NCBI RefSeq assembly: GCF_019038595.1 | Contig: NZ_JAHOPF010000003.1 | Span: forward strand, 466,192-530,191 | Origin: Kaistella soli | GTDB taxonomy: Bacteria > Bacteroidota > Bacteroidia > Flavobacteriales > Weeksellaceae | DNA: 64,000 nucleotides | Reading direction: 5' to 3' | The notes under the pieces: model-generated | The model's input: the letters and a program-made list of their open reading frames with translations, nothing else | Databases searched by the model: none | Told to the model about the DNA's origin: nothing | Part shown: piece by piece, positions 62,505 to 64,000 of the stretch | Numbering within the stretch: position 1 is the stretch's first letter | How the letters are laid out: every line of letters starts with the position of its first letter | Made by a program: the position numbers and the translations under genes

Positions 62505-62513
62505 TTACCTACA
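62452..62513 (+). other. attC-like site 3 (end of cassette 3)
   Basis: The left core GCGCACAAC (62452-62460) matches the complement of the cassette 3 start at 8 of 9 bases. The arms GTGATAGGCGCC (62463-62474) and GGCGCCTATCAC (62487-62498) pair perfectly over 12 bp around a 12-base loop. The right core GTTACCTACA (62504-62513) opens cassette 4. It is compact, about 61 bases. Confidence 0.87.
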
Positions 62514-62518
62514 ATGCC

Positions 62519-63073
62519 ATGAAAACCGTTATTAATTTATTGTTTTTTTTATTATTCATGATTTCCTGTAATGGAAAGAGTGATATAAAAGATAACGAAA
62601 CTAAGCCAATTTTTATTCGAATTGGGTTTGAGCCAACGAATCGTAATCCGGCTGAAATTGCGGTGAATCTAAATAACAAATACTTGCTTTTCTATAGTCC
62701 TGATTCTCAAGAAATTCCTCCACCAAAAAATACAATCAATAATCGACTAACATACGAAACTTTCTTGAAGGAAACGCCCAAGATAAATCCACTATATTTA
62801 AAACTTAATGAAATAGAAATTAAGAATTTAGTTAACATAATTAGAGACTTTAAAGAAGAAGATTTTAAAAGTATAGAGTCACCACCAGAAGATGGTTTAT
62901 GGACAAATTTTCTTATTGTTTATTCGGATGGAGTCGTAAAAGAAATGCATCCTCGAAATGCCCCCAATTCTAAACAAAAAATACTTTACAAACAAATTCT
63001 GAAATTTCTGATTGAAAAAAATACTGATAAATATAATACTGAAAATATTAAAATACTAAATTCATATAATTAA
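62519..63073 (+). CDS. Cassette 4: lipoprotein of unknown function
   Basis: The 184-residue protein has a lipoprotein signal (MKTVINLLFFLLFMISC, Cys17) and is therefore probably anchored in the outer or inner membrane. The mature part is hydrophilic, with a beta-rich start (PIFIRIGFEPTNRNPAEIAVNL), a charged helix (LNEIEIKNLVNIIRDFKEED) and TNFLIVYSDGVVKEMHP. I do not recognise the family. The ATG is only 15 bases after the junction GTT, and the frame ends 8 bases before the attC left core. Lysine codons are almost all AAA, reflecting strong AT bias. Confidence 0.72.
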   Translation: MKTVINLLFFLLFMISCNGKSDIKDNETKPIFIRIGFEPTNRNPAEIAVNLNNKYLLFYSPDSQEIPPPKNTINNRLTYETFLKETPKINPLYLKLNEIEIKNLVNIIRDFKEEDFKSIESPPEDGLWTNFLIVYSDGVVKEMHPRNAPNSKQKILYKQILKFLIEKNTDKYNTENIKILNSYN

Positions 63074-63081
63074 AAAAGCAC

Positions 63082-63213
63082 TGTAGGTAACAAGATATTT
63101 CTACAAGCGGTATGAAGTTTTCTTCGGAGATTTTAGCGGTTAATTAAGTTTTTAGCAAGTAGAAATATATCGTATTTTTAGCCCGCCTGCAGAAATACCC
63201 AACCGTTAGCGGC
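63082..63213 (+). other. attC-like site 4 (end of cassette 4)
   Basis: The left core TGTAGGTAAC (63082-63091) is the exact reverse complement, 10 of 10, of the cassette 4 start. Near the ends TATTTCT (in 63095-63104) can pair with AGAAATA (63191-63197), and it can also pair with GTAGAAATAT (63159-63168). A further inner hairpin uses GTATTT (63172) and AAATAC (63193). The right core GTTAGCGGC (63205-63213) opens cassette 5. Confidence 0.8.
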
Positions 63214-63260
63214 AACCTTTGGCGACCGTGCAAACTTCAACCAACAGTGCAATAAAGACA

Positions 63261-63833
63261 ATGATTAATTTAAACGGACACGACTACGAGAATTGGAAAG
63301 ACTACTTCAAAACGACATTTGAGGAGACGAAAAAGTATGACCGTATTGAAGTGGGATTACACGGACAAACAATTATTGAAAAATATGTTCTGCTTGACAA
63401 GAGTGATAAAACAGAAATTGAAGTTGGCTATTTAGACGACACACTCATCTATTGGAAATTTGAAAATCCGCTAACACAAGGGTATAACAGACAACAGGAA
63501 GTTGAATATTTCTATCGTTACGACTTTACTCCCGGACAATCTTACGGAGACCCAGGACTTGAATTTATTGACATTAACGTTCAAGCAATTGACAAACAAC
63601 TTAGAGAGGGACTAAAAGGCAAAGAAGTTCAATACTTCAAAGACGGACAACTTATAAAATCAAAGGTGTTCATTGTGTATAACAGTGACCAAGAAAGTTA
63701 CCCCAACACAATTTACTTTACAAAGACAAGTGCTTGGCGAAAGTTTCGGGACATTTTTTCAAAGCCGAAAGACGAAGCTGAGTTACAGACAAAGGAAATT
63801 GATTTATCAAATATATTTGGCGGACTAAAATGA
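63261..63833 (+). CDS. Cassette 5: soluble protein of unknown function
   Basis: I take the ATG at 63261 (MINLNGHDYENWKDYFKTTF), giving about 190 residues; a TTG at 63219, only 13 bases after the junction, would add 14 residues (ATVQTSTNSA). The protein is acidic, soluble and beta-rich: EVGLHGQTIIEKYVLLD, YLDDTLIYWKFENPL, KGKEVQYFKDGQLIKSKVFIVYNS. It ends FGGLK. There is no signal peptide and no motif that I recognise. Its codon use is less AT-biased than that of cassettes 1, 2 and 4, suggesting a different donor. The stop lies 35 bases before the left core of the next site. Confidence 0.7.
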   Translation: MINLNGHDYENWKDYFKTTFEETKKYDRIEVGLHGQTIIEKYVLLDKSDKTEIEVGYLDDTLIYWKFENPLTQGYNRQQEVEYFYRYDFTPGQSYGDPGLEFIDINVQAIDKQLREGLKGKEVQYFKDGQLIKSKVFIVYNSDQESYPNTIYFTKTSAWRKFRDIFSKPKDEAELQTKEIDLSNIFGGLK

Positions 63834-63868
63834 TTGGAACATCACATCTTCGGACGGACAGTAAGGCA

Positions 63869-63927
63869 GCCGCTAATAACTAAGCTTTCGTTGGGCTTAA
63901 AAAGCCAACAATGAAAGTCCGTTGAAC
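63869..63927 (+). other. attC-like site 5 (end of cassette 5)
   Basis: The left core GCCGCTAATAAC (63869-63880) equals the complement of the cassette 5 start (GTTAGCGGC) except for a three-base insertion, as if TTA had been duplicated. The arms CTTTCGTTGGGCTT (63885-63898) and AAGCC-AACAATGAAAG (63902-63917) pair with one bulge and one mismatch. The right core GTTGAAC (63921-63927) is the only one that fits GTTRRRY. It is about 59 bases long. Confidence 0.8.
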
Positions 63928-64000
63928 GGAAGCTCCGGTAGCTTTTCAGCAGCATTTTGGTCCTCTTATGGGGATATCGTTTTTAGAATTTAGAGATACA
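63922..64000 (+). other. Start of cassette 6, truncated by the window
   Basis: The array rule predicts that the next cassette begins at TTGAACGGAAGC and will end in a sequence complementary to it (GCTTCCGTTCAAC). Seventy-nine bases are present. No rightward start codon with an open frame can be judged yet. Confidence 0.45.

Larger units (their letters stand above)
59433..64000 (+). mobile_element. Integron-like element: recombinase plus cassette array (continues past the window)
   Basis: After the recombinase, junctions at GTT fall at 60582, 61377, 62076, 62504, 63205 and 63921. They divide the region into cassettes of 795, 699, 428, 701 and 716 bases and a truncated sixth. In each complete cassette the first 8-10 bases (counting the G of GTT) are the reverse complement of a sequence just after its reading frame. 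An imperfect hairpin follows and ends at the next GTT. These are the defining traits of integron gene cassettes with attC sites. The four reading frames all point away from the recombinase, start 13-56 bases after the junction and are unrelated to one another. The cassettes are more AT-rich than the chromosome. Confidence 0.85.

Noticed and set aside
61244..62518. Ordinary rho-independent terminators or REP-like repeats between small genes
   Set aside because: The hairpins lack T-runs, their cores differ each time but match the start of the preceding cassette, and each ends exactly at GTT, which fits attC-like sites and not terminators.
63928..64000. Leftward frame starting MLLKSYRSFR at the right edge
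   Set aside because: It runs back across the attC-like hairpin and has no coding character.

Overview
The window looks like a chromosomal segment from a flavobacterium of the Chryseobacterium/Weeksellaceae type. It carries a type IX secretion cluster (porV, porU, gldJ), secreted proteins with T9SS C-terminal sorting domains, an S46 dipeptidyl-peptidase, TANNTTTG promoter boxes paired with TTG (the Bacteroidetes sigma pattern), almost no Shine-Dalgarno sequences and AT-rich spacers. The genus is an inference; the phylum and class follow from the genes.

Bases 1-58,160 are ordinary core and near-core chromosome. In order they hold: a YqhD-type alcohol dehydrogenase (cut by the window edge); three tandem secreted paralogues facing a TPR/HTH regulator; ahcY; a DUF2130 protein; a phosphopantetheinyl transferase; a FUSC membrane protein; the T9SS block porV-porU / gldJ / murF; a NUDIX hydrolase, an SRPBCC-like protein and an ABC ATPase; three tRNA genes (Ser-GCT, Pro-TGG, Arg-TCT, read leftward); a lipoprotein amidase, aspA and an M16 protease; a MepB-like protein, an S46 peptidase and a heavy-metal P-type ATPase; glgB-glgA; an L,D-transpeptidase; a retropepsin/PDZ protein; ppc with a DUF2200 gene; a DUF4242 gene; a T9SS-exported subtilase; a DegT aminotransferase with galE; a TonB-dependent receptor; mltG-dapF; pnuC; an APC permease; and a YCF48-like exported protein. 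Many themes are envelope-related: peptidoglycan (murF, dapF, mltG, amidase, L,D-transpeptidase), T9SS export and maturation, and exported peptidases.

Bases 58,200-64,000 are accessory. A GC-rich orphan gene and a nested inverted/tandem repeat precede a tyrosine recombinase (59433-60476). Directly behind it, in the same orientation, lies an array with integron logic: five complete cassettes and the start of a sixth. Each cassette starts with G^TT plus 5-7 further bases and ends, after its reading frame, with the reverse complement of its own start (8/8, 9/9, 8/9, 10/10, and 8/9 plus a 3-base insertion). This is followed by a 59-136 base imperfect hairpin that ends in the next GTT. That is the architecture of integron attC sites and gene cassettes. 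The recombinase, however, lacks the additional domain of integron integrases (R204-H294 spacing is 90 residues, like XerD), carries a different N-terminal extension, and ends in an IntI-like SPFDDL tail. Only one of the six GTT cores fits the classical GTTRRRY consensus. One cassette has no usable reading frame but could fold as a three-way junction. I regard this integron-like system with a non-IntI recombinase as the main discovery of the window.

Reading frames antisense to or inside the genes listed here were treated as shadows. Start sites were moved where a TANNTTTG box or a signal peptide placed them. All family assignments come from motifs and recall of family members, without database searches.
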